Source of the DNA: JBJXDT01 sp046153505
GTDB taxonomy: Bacteria; Pseudomonadota; Gammaproteobacteria; Burkholderiales; Methylophilaceae
Assembly (NCBI GenBank): GCA_046153505.1
Contig: JBJXDT010000095.1
Coordinates: 1 to 61,512 of the forward strand
Reading direction: 5' to 3'
Length of the DNA: 61,512 nt
In this document: in pieces, positions 1-9,078 of the stretch
Position numbering within the stretch: position 1 is the stretch's first letter
How the letters are laid out: each line of letters starts with the position of its first letter
The notes under the pieces: generated by a model
The model's database searches: none
What the model was told of the DNA's origin: nothing
What the model saw: the letters and a program-made list of their open reading frames with translations, nothing else
Made by a program: the position numbers and the translations under genes

Positions 1-1128
1 CAAAGCAGATTCCGCTTGCGTGCAAGCATGCTCAGCGCCAGTTTTGACACTCTCTTTAAAAGCTTGCCAGCTTGACTTTTCGGAATTCAATTTTTTCTCA
101 GTTTTAGTTTCAGTCGACATAGTCTCAGCAGTCACTTGGTGTTTTTCTTTAGCAACGACTGTAGACATTTCTGTACTATATTTTTCAGGTTTTGTTGGGC
201 TGCTTGCGGCCATTTCAGGCTCTACAGCAGGTTTCTGCGTAATTTTTTTCTGCGCAACTTTTTTCTGCGTAGCTTTAACAGGCTCTTCTTCAGCCTTGCT
301 GGGTTCTTCTTGGACTGTCACAACCGCCGTATTATCTTTCTTTAAAGGCGCCGCAACTTGCACAGACTGCTTTTCGGACTTAGCTTCCGGTTTTTTAACT
401 TCCTCAGCTAACGTTGGTGGATCCATTACTATATTTGGCTCAATTGGCATGAGTATCCGCTTGCCCAACACAAATATTGCAACAAATGCCAATAAACCAA
501 TAGCTGCCTTCTTCCAGCCTATTTTGCTCGCTGTCAGTTGCCAATTATGCTTAGCAATCTCTTCTGCAACATCCGCACCTGAATCAATATTAGCTTGATC
601 TGCAAGTCGACGAACAGCATAAACCTCTTCATCATGAGCATGCATATCATAAGGCTCAAACATCTTAGCCATCTCTTGAGTGAGATTCGAGGCAATTTCA
701 TGGTACGCACGAGAAACCAAAATCTGGTTTGGATTGGCAAAGCTCATAATGCGATACGCCTCATCAACCCCATCACCAGAAATTATTTGCCGTTGTTTTT
801 TGTTTATCACGTTAAGCGCGCCTAAATTAAGACCAAATTGCACGTAAATAGGCTTTAAACTTTGTGTGTTGTTTTTTAGAATTTCGTCGCGAACAGTAAG
901 TGATACTAACAAGGCATCATCCAAGGCATCTTCAAGTTGTCCGGTAAATGCAATTAAAGCGCCTTGCTCGGTTTGTGTTATCACTCGGTCTAATTCTGGA
1001 ACATCAATTAATGCACGATTGATTAAATCATCCAATTGTTTTTTAATTTCACTTTGCTCAGCAATCGCTTTTTTTGAAAAATCGATAATTTCTAAGGCTA
1101 CGATGCTGCAAGTTAAATTTTTATCCAT
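1..1128 (-). CDS. Membrane protein with degenerate class III nucleotide cyclase domain (partial)
   Basis: An open frame of 376 codons runs from an ATG at 1128 off the left edge, so the C-terminus is missing. Residues about 5-185 resemble a class III adenylate/guanylate cyclase homology domain. The clearest match is the segment GDGVDEAYRIMSFANPNQI followed by LVSRAYHEIA, which corresponds to the family's G-x-x-V-N-x-A-A-R and G-x-I-L-V-S motifs. Both metal-binding aspartates seem lost: the first is Glu in LEIIDF, and the usual G-D before the A-V-F segment reads EQGALIAF. Catalysis is therefore unlikely, and a sensory or scaffold role is an inference. One membrane span (about residues 210-224) is followed by a long Lys/Glu/Pro/Ala-rich, probably disordered region. 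The gene lies just downstream of typA but beyond its terminator. The function is not known. Confidence 0.7.
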   Translation of the reverse strand, partial: MDKNLTCSIVALEIIDFSKKAIAEQSEIKKQLDDLINRALIDVPELDRVITQTEQGALIAFTGQLEDALDDALLVSLTVRDEILKNNTQSLKPIYVQFGLNLGALNVINKKQRQIISGDGVDEAYRIMSFANPNQILVSRAYHEIASNLTQEMAKMFEPYDMHAHDEEVYAVRRLADQANIDSGADVAEEIAKHNWQLTASKIGWKKAAIGLLAFVAIFVLGKRILMPIEPNIVMDPPTLAEEVKKPEAKSEKQSVQVAAPLKKDNTAVVTVQEEPSKAEEEPVKATQKKVAQKKITQKPAVEPEMAASSPTKPEKYSTEMSTVVAKEKHQVTAETMSTETKTEKKLNSEKSSWQAFKESVKTGAEHACTQAESAL

Positions 1129-1210
1129 TTTTTCGTTAATATCTTGACGTTAGTCGCTTATCTTAATCATAAACTTTCAACAATTCAAACAAATATTGCA
1201 AATGTTACCT

Positions 1211-1238
1211 AATAAAAAACCAGCCGAAGCTGGTTTAT
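1211..1238 (-). terminator. Rho-independent terminator of typA
   Basis: A perfect 8-bp inverted repeat (1217-1224 with 1229-1236) encloses a 4-base loop that reads UUCG in the minus-strand RNA. It is followed by a run of U residues. It sits 4 bases after the typA stop codon. Confidence 0.9.
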
Positions 1239-1241
1239 TGT

Positions 1242-3050
1242 TTACTCTTTCAAAGCACGTTTACGTTCGTGCTCTAACAAATGGCGCTTACGAATACGAA
1301 TATTCTTTGGGGTAATTTCAACCAACTCGTCATCATCAATAAATTCTACTGCACTTTCAAGTGTTAATTGAATAGGTGTGATCAAGCGAACAGCTTCATC
1401 AGTGCCGGAGGAGCGAACATTTGTCAGTTGTTTACCTTTGATCGGATTCACAATTAAATCGTTATCCCTACTATGAATACCAATGACCATACCTTCATAT
1501 AACTTATCGCCTGGTACAGAGAACATTTTTCCACGATCTTGCAGTTTCCAAAGCGCGTAGGCCACAGCCTCACCATGTTCAGCAGAAATCAACACGCCAT
1601 TACGACGACCAGGCATGTCTGGTTTAATTGGTGCATATTCATCAAAAATATGTGCCATGAGCCCTGTTCCGCGGGTCATTGTTAGAAATTCTGATTGAAA
1701 ACCAATTAAGCCTCGAGCTGGAATTTTGTATTCCAAACGTGTACGTCCATTTCCATCAGACTCCATATTTTGCAATTCACCTCGGCGGCGACCTAATTCT
1801 TCCATCACAACGCCTTGGTTGTCATCTTCCAAATCAACTGTTAGCACTTCATATGGCTCACATTTTTCACCATTCACTTCTCGGTAAACCACCCGTGGTT
1901 TACCGACTGCCAACTCAAAACCCTCTCGGCGCATTGTTTCAAGCAATATTGTTAAATGCAACTCTCCTCGACCCGAAACTCTGAACACATCAGTATCTTC
2001 TGTGTCTTCTACACGAAGTGCAACATTTACAAGTAACTCTTTAGTTAGTCGGTCACGAATCTGACGTGTAGTCACGAACTTACCTTCAGTACCTGCAAGC
2101 GGTGATGAGTTGACCATAAAATCCATGGTTAAGGTTGGTTCATCTACGCCCATTACTTCTAATCCGACTGGATTTTCGCGATCCGCAATAGTAAAACCAA
2201 TACCAATTTCATCAATACCTGAAACAATTACAATGTCGCCTGCTTCAGCTTCATCTACTGGCACTCGCTCCAAACCAACAAAACCCAAAACTTGGTTAAT
2301 TTTACCTTGACCAACTTGCTTATCACCATTCATAACAGCAACTGATTGGCCTGGTTTAATACGGCCATTACGAACACGGCCAACTGCTAAGCGCCCTGTA
2401 TAAGTAGAATAATCTAGTGCAGAAATTTGCAATTGGAGTGAAGCGTTGCTATCACCTGCAGGTGGAGCGACGTGGCTAAGAATTGTTTCAAACAAAGGAC
2501 GCATATTGTCAGATTTGTCTTTCATATCCAACATAGCAAAACCATTTAGCGCTGATGCATATACTACTGGAAAGTCTAATTGCTCATCTGTTGCACCTAA
2601 ATTGGCAAATAAATCAAAGGTATGATTAATTACCCAATCTGTACGCGCACCAGGGCGATCAACCTTATTGATAACTACAATTGGTTTCAATCCAAGAGCA
2701 AGCGCCTTTTTGGTTACAAAACGTGTTTGTGGCATTGGGCCTTCAACCGCATCTACCAATAAGACAACCCCATCGACCATGCCTAAAACGCGTTCTACTT
2801 CACCACCAAAGTCAGCATGGCCTGGTGTATCTACAATATTAATTTTTGTACCTTCATAAATCACTGAAGTATTTTTGGCAAGAATAGTAATACCGCGTTC
2901 TTTTTCTAAATCATTAGAATCCATGACGCGTTCTGTTATTGCTTGATAGGCAGCAAATGTGCCAGATTGTTGTAAAAGCTTATCCACCATCGTTGTTTTA
3001 CCATGATCAACGTGGGCGATAATTGCGATATTTCTTAAATTACGAGCCAT
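1242..3050 (-). CDS. typA: Ribosome-associated translational GTPase TypA/BipA
   Basis: This is an elongation-factor-like GTPase that binds the ribosome and supports growth and ribosome assembly under cold and other stress. G1 AHVDHGKTT lies at residues 12-20, G3 DTPGH at 74-78 and G4 NKVD at 128-131. EF-G-like domains and the TypA-specific C-terminal domain follow (SSGTDEAVRL region and the basic end). With the ATG at 3050 the protein has 602 residues, close to E. coli BipA. Starts at 3062 (ATG) and 3089 (GTG) are also open, but homologues begin right before the R-N-I-A-I-I-A-H-V-D segment. No strong Shine-Dalgarno separates the options. The gene is divergent from rhlE and has its own terminator, so it is probably monocistronic. 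Confidence 0.95.
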   Translation of the reverse strand: MARNLRNIAIIAHVDHGKTTMVDKLLQQSGTFAAYQAITERVMDSNDLEKERGITILAKNTSVIYEGTKINIVDTPGHADFGGEVERVLGMVDGVVLLVDAVEGPMPQTRFVTKKALALGLKPIVVINKVDRPGARTDWVINHTFDLFANLGATDEQLDFPVVYASALNGFAMLDMKDKSDNMRPLFETILSHVAPPAGDSNASLQLQISALDYSTYTGRLAVGRVRNGRIKPGQSVAVMNGDKQVGQGKINQVLGFVGLERVPVDEAEAGDIVIVSGIDEIGIGFTIADRENPVGLEVMGVDEPTLTMDFMVNSSPLAGTEGKFVTTRQIRDRLTKELLVNVALRVEDTEDTDVFRVSGRGELHLTILLETMRREGFELAVGKPRVVYREVNGEKCEPYEVLTVDLEDDNQGVVMEELGRRRGELQNMESDGNGRTRLEYKIPARGLIGFQSEFLTMTRGTGLMAHIFDEYAPIKPDMPGRRNGVLISAEHGEAVAYALWKLQDRGKMFSVPGDKLYEGMVIGIHSRDNDLIVNPIKGKQLTNVRSSGTDEAVRLITPIQLTLESAVEFIDDDELVEITPKNIRIRKRHLLEHERKRALKE

Positions 3051-3107
3051 GAGTGCTGCCATTTGTTTGGAAGGGCGCGATTTTACCACAATATCTTGGT
3101 AATTAAT

Positions 3108-3135
3108 TTGACAATCTCAATTAAATGGTTATACT
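3108..3135 (+). promoter_or_regulatory. Sigma-70 promoter of the rhlE pair
   Basis: A consensus -35 TTGACA (3108-3113), a 16-bp spacer and a -10 TATACT (3130-3135) are present. The predicted transcript start is near 3142, about 237 bases upstream of the first helicase start codon. Confidence 0.75.
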
Positions 3136-3141
3136 GCGCGC

Positions 3142-3378
3142 AAGTTAAAACTTTTGCTTTATTCATTTAGTGAGTTTGAAGTTTTAGATTCATTGCCCTG
3201 ACCTATCGTAACTCGTGAAATTTTGAAGTTACATCTACTTTATCGGTTAGTGGCTATGCCCGTGCGCTGGTAAAGAAGTTTTAAAAATCAACACTTCTGC
3301 GTTTATATACTGCTCAATAGAGCATTAATTGCGTTATTGCTTGCGCCCTTTTTTGTTTTTATTAGAAAGGGACATACT
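3142..3378 (+). promoter_or_regulatory. Long structured 5' leader of rhlE
   Basis: The leader holds three short hairpins: GTAACT/AGTTAC (3208-3213 with 3227-3232), AGAAGT/ACTTCT (3274-3279 with 3293-3298) and TGCTC/GAGCA around an AATA loop (3311-3324). A U-rich single-stranded stretch (3349-3360) comes just before the ribosome binding site GAAAGGGAC. The stretch from 3051 to 3378 has no supported gene. The match to cold-shock helicase leaders is only by analogy. Confidence 0.45.
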
Positions 3379-5157
3379 TTGTCTTTTGAATCATTAAATT
3401 TACACCCATCCATTCTTCGTGCAATTGAAGAAGCTGGTTACACAACACCCACCCCTATTCAAGCACAAGCCATTCCAGAAATCATGGCAGGACATGACAT
3501 TATGGCCTCTGCCCAAACTGGCACAGGCAAAACTGCTGGCTTTACTTTACCTGCACTTAACTTATTAGCGACGCCGCACGCTTCAAACAGCCGTGGCCCA
3601 CGTATTTTAGTGTTAGTACCAACACGTGAACTAGCGGCGCAAGTGAACGAATCTGCTCGCAAGTACGGTAAGTATATCCGTGCACGCACAGTGAGCATTG
3701 TGGGTGGCATGCCTTACCCATTGCAAAACAAGTTGCTTTCGCAGCCTTTAGATATTTTAGTAGCCACACCAGGCCGTTTTATTGACCACATGGAACGTGG
3801 TCGTATTGATTTAACGCGTTTGCAAATGCTTATTTTAGATGAAGCAGATCGCATGTTAGACATGGGCTTTATGCCTGATGTTGAGCGAATTTGCCAAGCA
3901 TTACCAAAAGAGCGTCAAACATTATTATTCTCAGCCACTTTAGATGGCAACATTGGTCGAATTGCTCGCGACATACTTAAAAATCCAAAAACAATTCAAG
4001 TTGCGCAACAAAAAGAAAAACATGCCAATATTGAACAACGTCTGCATTATGTAGACGACATGACGCACAAAAACAAGCTGTTGGAACATTTGTTGATTGC
4101 GCCTGACATGAACCAAGCGATCATTTTCACTTCTACCAAACGCCATGCTGATTTGCTTGCAGAAGACTTATACGCCGCAGGCCACAAAACAGCAGCTTTG
4201 CACGGTGACATGACCCAGGGCGCACGCAACCGTACACTTACGAAATTACGCCATGGTGATGTAAAAGTACTCGTGGCAACCGATGTTGCCGCGCGCGGCA
4301 TTGATGTGCAAGGCATTAGCCATGTGATTAACTACGATTTACCAAAGTTCGCTGAAGATTATGTACACCGTATTGGCCGTACAGGACGCGCTGGGGCAAA
4401 CGGAATTGCTATTTCCTTCGCTTCAAATATGGATCGCCATATTTTGCGCAAAATCGAACAATTTACTGGCAACCGGATGGAGCCAGCAGTGATTGAAGGT
4501 TTTGAACCAAAACGTGCTTTTAACAAAGATGCCCCAGAAGGCAAGCGTGGCACAAGCCGTGGTGCTGGTCGTAATGCACGTAACGAACGTTCGCACCAAC
4601 CAGGTGGTACTGGTGGCTATCAGCCACGCGGCAATGCTAGCAGTGACCGTGGTCGCAGTTTTGGTGACCGCGCTGCAAGCGATCGCGCGCCATCCTCACA
4701 CCAGCCTAGTGACCGTAACTTTGGCAGCCGCACCGAACGTAGCTTTGGTGACAAACCAAGATTTAACGATGGCGCGAGAGGTTTTTCAAACCGTGATTCT
4801 CGCCCAAATGAGCGCAGCACAAATACTGCAACTAACATTCCACGTGATAGCGCAGGTGAGATTAATGGTAACAGCCGTAGCTATACGAAAGATACCGACA
4901 TGCAGTTTGCACGTGAATTAGCGCGTGGATTTGGCAGTGCACGACCAGCTCGAAGTGGTGAAGCTCGCAACAGTGATGTGCGAAACAAATCACCTCGCAA
5001 TAGCGATGCAAAAATATCAGATGAAAAATTTGGTAAGCCACGTGCATCACGCGCAAGCCAAAATGACCGAACATACCCAGGCAGCACTCCTTCGGGCGAC
5101 CGAGCACCACGCCGTTCAAACGTAGATGCGGCTAAACGTCCACGTAACTTCGCCTAA
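3379..5157 (+). CDS. rhlE: DEAD-box RNA helicase RhlE with long Arg/Ser/Asn/Gly-rich tail
   Basis: This is an ATP-dependent RNA helicase of the RhlE group, which acts in ribosome maturation and RNA decay. I start it at a TTG at 3379, preceded by GAAAGGG about 9 bases upstream; the product then opens MSFESLNLHPSIL, as RhlE proteins do. An in-frame start at 3337 would add 14 unusual residues. Walker A AQTGTGKT is at 45-52, PTRELA at 81-86, DEAD at 154-157 and SAT at 185-187, and HRIGRTGR marks motif VI. The core ends near residue 375. About 200 residues of low-complexity Arg/Asn/Ser/Gly/Asp tail follow, typical of RNA-binding, condensate-prone helicase tails. A second rhlE-type gene starts 9 bases after the stop, so the two are probably co-transcribed. 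Confidence 0.92.
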   Translation: MSFESLNLHPSILRAIEEAGYTTPTPIQAQAIPEIMAGHDIMASAQTGTGKTAGFTLPALNLLATPHASNSRGPRILVLVPTRELAAQVNESARKYGKYIRARTVSIVGGMPYPLQNKLLSQPLDILVATPGRFIDHMERGRIDLTRLQMLILDEADRMLDMGFMPDVERICQALPKERQTLLFSATLDGNIGRIARDILKNPKTIQVAQQKEKHANIEQRLHYVDDMTHKNKLLEHLLIAPDMNQAIIFTSTKRHADLLAEDLYAAGHKTAALHGDMTQGARNRTLTKLRHGDVKVLVATDVAARGIDVQGISHVINYDLPKFAEDYVHRIGRTGRAGANGIAISFASNMDRHILRKIEQFTGNRMEPAVIEGFEPKRAFNKDAPEGKRGTSRGAGRNARNERSHQPGGTGGYQPRGNASSDRGRSFGDRAASDRAPSSHQPSDRNFGSRTERSFGDKPRFNDGARGFSNRDSRPNERSTNTATNIPRDSAGEINGNSRSYTKDTDMQFARELARGFGSARPARSGEARNSDVRNKSPRNSDAKISDEKFGKPRASRASQNDRTYPGSTPSGDRAPRRSNVDAAKRPRNFA

Positions 5158-5166
5158 TTTAAAGCT

Positions 5167-6552
5167 ATGACAACAGAAGTAAGTACTTCAGTAGTAACTA
5201 GTTTTGACGAACTTGGGCTTGCAGCACCTTTGTTGCAGGCCATTAAAGCGACTGGCTACACAACCCCTACGCCCATACAAACCAAAGCTATTCCATTAGC
5301 TTTGGAGGGCAAGGATTTAATGGCTGGGGCACAAACAGGCACGGGTAAAACTGCGGCGTTTGCGCTACCTCTGTTGCATAAGCTTTTACCTTTAGCTAGC
5401 ACAAGCACATCACCAGCTAAACACCCAATTCGCGCCTTAGTGCTAACGCCTACGCGCGAACTAGCTATTCAAGTTGAAGAAAGCGTCAAAGTGTATGCTA
5501 AACATACCGCTTTGCGCAGTTTGGTTGTATTTGGCGGAGTCGACATTAAGTCGCAAACACCACATTTAAAAACGGGTGTGGAAATCTTGGTCGCTACGCC
5601 GGGCCGATTATTAGATCATATTGAGCAAAAAACCTTAAGCTTAAGCCAAGTGCAAATTTTAGTACTAGATGAAGCCGACAGAATGTTGGATATGGGTTTC
5701 ATGCCCGATTTAAAGCGTATATTGGCGCTTTTGCCAAAACAACGTCAAAATCTGATGTTTTCTGCCACTTTTTCTAATGAAATCAAAAAGTTAGCTGATG
5801 ATTTTTTAACAAATCCTACCTTGGTTGAAGTCGCTCGTAGCAATGCCACCAATGAAAACGTGATGCAAAAAGCCTACGCGGTGGAACAAAGCAAAAAACC
5901 AGTATTTTTGTCTCAGCTATTAAAAAGTGAGGCTGCGAATCAAGTTATTATTTTTACCAAAACCAAAATTACAGCCAGCAAGCTAAGTCGCGCTTTACAA
6001 AAAGAAGGAATATCAGCAGATGCTATTCATGGCGATAAAAATCAAAAAGAGCGTATCGAAGCTTTAGACGCGTTTAAATCTGGAAAGATTACAGTGCTTG
6101 TGGCCACCGATGTTGCTGCTCGCGGCTTGGATATTAGCGATTTGCCAATGGTGATTAACTACGAAATCCCTAGCGCCCCTGAAGATTATGTACACCGGAT
6201 TGGTCGTACTGGACGCGCTGGTGCTAGTGGTATCGCGATTTCTTTGGTTTCTGAGGATGAGGAAAAATACTTCACAGAAATTGAAAAGCTAATTAAAAAA
6301 AGTATACCTCGGGAAAGCTTGCAGATATTGGCTTCCAGAGCAGATAGCGCACGAATCACGAAGCAAGCAAGTGGTCATTCGACTGCGAACACCCATACTA
6401 GAACAACCCAAAGCCATTCTCAAAAAAACAAAGACCCATGGTTTGACAAACCTTACGAGCCTTTACAAGCAGCAGCTCAAACAAGAACAATTGTAACGAC
6501 ATCCCGCAAAGCGCCTTTGGCGGCCTTGTTGGGTGGCTTAAAACGAAATTAA
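5167..6552 (+). CDS. DEAD-box RNA helicase, second RhlE-type paralogue
   Basis: This is a 461-residue DEAD-box helicase with Walker A AQTGTGKT at 55-62, PTRELAIQ, TPGR, DEAD, SAT, RGLD and HRIGRTGR in order. It is clearly related to the preceding helicase, but its C-terminal tail is shorter and differs (Thr/Ser/His/Gln-rich, ending in a short basic segment). The 9-base gap to the upstream gene suggests translational coupling and shared promoter control. Its stop codon overlaps the stop of the convergent GGDEF-EAL gene in a 4-base TTAA, leaving no room for a conventional terminator between them. Whether it acts in ribosome assembly or mRNA decay cannot be told from sequence. Confidence 0.9.
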   Translation: MTTEVSTSVVTSFDELGLAAPLLQAIKATGYTTPTPIQTKAIPLALEGKDLMAGAQTGTGKTAAFALPLLHKLLPLASTSTSPAKHPIRALVLTPTRELAIQVEESVKVYAKHTALRSLVVFGGVDIKSQTPHLKTGVEILVATPGRLLDHIEQKTLSLSQVQILVLDEADRMLDMGFMPDLKRILALLPKQRQNLMFSATFSNEIKKLADDFLTNPTLVEVARSNATNENVMQKAYAVEQSKKPVFLSQLLKSEAANQVIIFTKTKITASKLSRALQKEGISADAIHGDKNQKERIEALDAFKSGKITVLVATDVAARGLDISDLPMVINYEIPSAPEDYVHRIGRTGRAGASGIAISLVSEDEEKYFTEIEKLIKKSIPRESLQILASRADSARITKQASGHSTANTHTRTTQSHSQKNKDPWFDKPYEPLQAAAQTRTIVTTSRKAPLAALLGGLKRN

Positions 6553-8693
6553 GCTTTCTTTTTTAGCCAAGTTTGCATCTCGGTTGCTGAAATTGGTAGT
6601 GAATACAAATAACCTTGCATAATTTTACAGCCGTTTTCTGCAAGAATATCAGATTGCAATTGGCTTTCTACACCTTCACCTACTAAATTCAAGCCTAACG
6701 CGTCACCTAGCGCAATAATGGCTTTTACAATCAAGCGATCATCTTCGCTGCTGACAATGTTTTCTACAAAAACACGGTCAATTTTAACCTCGTCAACCGA
6801 CCAGCGTTTAAGGTAAAGCAAGGATGAATGCCCCACGCCAAAATCGTCTAAGGATACTTTATAACCGTTGTCCTTGATATGGCGCATATTTTTCTTCACA
6901 GCATCTGCATATTCCAGTAAAGCGTGCTCAGTGATTTCTATGCAAATCAACTCAGGCGGGACTTCATATTTTGCAGTAATAGCAGTAAGGGATTTACTTA
7001 AATTCACCGAGCGCAAATGTCGCGCCGAGATATTTACTGAAACGCGCGGCACTTGATAACCTTTATCTAACCAATCACGTATTTGCTTGCAGCTTTCCTC
7101 TAGGACAAACTCCCCGATATCATTAATCAGTGAAGATTGTTCGGCAATTTTAATAAATTCCATAGGTGGAATTAAACCGCGCTCAGGGTGACGCCACCTT
7201 AATAAAGTTTCCATGCCAAATAATTTCTGAGATTTGTGATCCACTTGCGGTTGAAACACAACAAACATCTGATTTTCTTTAAGTGCCTTGCGGATATCAT
7301 GCTCCATATCCAACCACTGATGCGCAATATAGTTAAGTCCTATTGTATAAAACTCAAAGTCATTGCGCCCATTTTGCTTGGCGCGGTACATGGCCAAATC
7401 TGAATACAAAAGTAAAGTTTGTGGGTCGGTCGTATCATCCGGATAAACACTCACCCCAATCGACACAGTGCTATATATACGTTGCTCTTTAAGTTCAAAA
7501 GGCACAGCAAAGGCCGCAATAATATCGCGCACCAAGCGGTGCCCATCTTGCGGAGATGCGTTCTCCATGACCATCACAAATTCATCGCCGCCCAGTCGGC
7601 ACAAAATATCTGTTGAACGCGCACGTTCGGCAATGCGCTTTGTAGCTAACACTAGCAGCTGATCACCAGCATCGTGACCTAAGGTATCATTAATCTGTTT
7701 AAAATGATCTAAATCAAAAAATAGCAGCAAAACCTGACTGTTTACGCGCTCTGCCTTGGCAATGGCATGTTCTAAGCGTTGCCTGAACATGCTGCGATTA
7801 GGTAACCCTGTCAATTCATCGTGTGTTGCCAAATACTCGACCCGACGGTTTAAAGAAATTGTGTCTGTCACATCGCGGCCAACACCACGATAGCCAATAA
7901 AGGCATTTTTATTATTAAAAACTGGTTTACCAGATATGCGTGTAAAGGTCGGCTTGCCTTTTCCATTTGTGGTATGTACCACCAAATCTGTAATTTTTTG
8001 ATGTGTTTGTAGCGCTTTAAGCACTTCGTTCGAGGTTTGATTTTGGCAAATGTTTGCCAAGTCCTCTAAGTTGCTTAGATTAAACCATTCGTTACCACCT
8101 GTTAGTGCTTCAATTATTAGCTGGTCATTGGTCTCCCAGAACCAGTCTGCAGAGGCTTCAGCGAAATCTCGAAGGCGCACCTCGTTTTCTATCAGTTTTT
8201 TTCGTTCTTCATTCAACTCTACTATTTTCTCATCAAGCTTCGCTCTTACTCGGTCTGCATGTTGCTTATCAAGTTTTGATGGGCTTGATCGATACAATCC
8301 ACGACCTTTAACAGGCTTAGTGTATAAATTAGCTTGAAGTGTTTCAGCAACAATAGTTAACAACTCTTCCATTAACATAGGCTTAATCAAAAACTTGTTT
8401 GCACCTAATGCTAATGCGAAACGTTCATCCTGTGATGATGTATAGGTGGCGGTATAAAAGATAAAGGGGATTTTTTGTAAGTTGATATTTTGCTTAACAG
8501 CTTTACATAACCCATAGCCATCCATTTCAGGCATCAGAATATCCGAAATTATCAGATCGACCCGTGCCGACTCCAAATACTCCAATGCCTTAAGCCCGTT
8601 TTCAAAACTTACGACTCGGTAGCCTTGTGCGTCAAACACCGTTTCGAGTAGTTTTCTAGAGTTTTCATCATCTTCAGCAACCAAAATCTTCAT
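6549..8693 (-). CDS. Response regulator REC-PAS-GGDEF-EAL (c-di-GMP turnover)
   Basis: This 714-residue protein should make and/or break cyclic di-GMP under phosphorelay control. The receiver domain (1-120) has acceptor D51 in ISDILMP. A coiled linker and a PAS domain (about 165-290) follow, then GGDEF with an intact motif near 367 and an RxxD inhibitory site (RSTD) five residues before it. The EAL domain reads ETLLR near 493 instead of EALLR but keeps the Glu. NISARHL, EITEH, DDFGVG, VKID, GEGVES and QGYLYS are also present, so both activities are plausible. Its start overlaps the upstream receiver gene by one base (TAATG), which suggests coupled translation. It is probably the output of the histidine kinase encoded upstream. 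Confidence 0.93.
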   Translation of the reverse strand: MKILVAEDDENSRKLLETVFDAQGYRVVSFENGLKALEYLESARVDLIISDILMPEMDGYGLCKAVKQNINLQKIPFIFYTATYTSSQDERFALALGANKFLIKPMLMEELLTIVAETLQANLYTKPVKGRGLYRSSPSKLDKQHADRVRAKLDEKIVELNEERKKLIENEVRLRDFAEASADWFWETNDQLIIEALTGGNEWFNLSNLEDLANICQNQTSNEVLKALQTHQKITDLVVHTTNGKGKPTFTRISGKPVFNNKNAFIGYRGVGRDVTDTISLNRRVEYLATHDELTGLPNRSMFRQRLEHAIAKAERVNSQVLLLFFDLDHFKQINDTLGHDAGDQLLVLATKRIAERARSTDILCRLGGDEFVMVMENASPQDGHRLVRDIIAAFAVPFELKEQRIYSTVSIGVSVYPDDTTDPQTLLLYSDLAMYRAKQNGRNDFEFYTIGLNYIAHQWLDMEHDIRKALKENQMFVVFQPQVDHKSQKLFGMETLLRWRHPERGLIPPMEFIKIAEQSSLINDIGEFVLEESCKQIRDWLDKGYQVPRVSVNISARHLRSVNLSKSLTAITAKYEVPPELICIEITEHALLEYADAVKKNMRHIKDNGYKVSLDDFGVGHSSLLYLKRWSVDEVKIDRVFVENIVSSEDDRLIVKAIIALGDALGLNLVGEGVESQLQSDILAENGCKIMQGYLYSLPISATEMQTWLKKKA

Positions 8694-9067
8694 TATCGGC
8701 TCCCTGTGCCAATGACCTGCTCTATTTGCCTTATAACTAGCATTGGATCTATGGGTTTTTCAATATATCCAGTACAACCAGCATCCATAAGTCTTTCCTT
8801 ATCTCCAGACATTGCATAAGAGGTCATAGCTATCACAGGAATATTTTTACCTACAGGATGCGCACGAATTCGTTTTAATACTTCCAGTCCATTTATATCT
8901 GGCAATTGTATATCTAAAATAACAAAGTCGGGGGGAATGGTTAGTGCCTGCTGCACGCCAGCCATGCCAGTCATAACAAAGCGCGTTTTATAATTCGCTT
9001 GTTCCAGAATAAACTTGATTAACTCTAAATTATTTTCGTTATCTTCAATTATTAAAGCAGTCTTCAT
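8693..9067 (-). CDS. Single-domain response regulator (CheY-like)
   Basis: This is a 124-residue stand-alone receiver. The acidic pair is near residues 8-9 (EDNE), the phosphoacceptor Asp is in VILDIQLPD, the Thr/Ser switch in AMTSYAM, and the conserved Lys in YIEKPIDP. It has no output domain. It lies between a hybrid-less histidine kinase (11 bases upstream) and the REC-PAS-GGDEF-EAL gene (1-base overlap). It probably works as a phosphate shuttle or competing acceptor in that pathway. Which receiver the kinase prefers is not visible in the sequence. Confidence 0.9.
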   Translation of the reverse strand: MKTALIIEDNENNLELIKFILEQANYKTRFVMTGMAGVQQALTIPPDFVILDIQLPDINGLEVLKRIRAHPVGKNIPVIAMTSYAMSGDKERLMDAGCTGYIEKPIDPMLVIRQIEQVIGTGSR

Positions 9068-9078
9068 GTTTGCTTTCT

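Noticed and set aside
20..598. A 192-codon plus-strand reading frame (and others at 595-825 and 866-1147)
   Set aside because: They lie opposite the long minus-strand frame 1-1128, whose product shows a recognisable domain order; the plus frames give low-complexity Ser/Ala/Phe sequences.
4493..4921. 142-codon plus-strand frame within rhlE
   Set aside because: It is a shifted reading of the repetitive Arg/Asn/Ser-rich tail of the helicase; the Val/Ala-rich product has no recognisable feature or ribosome binding site.
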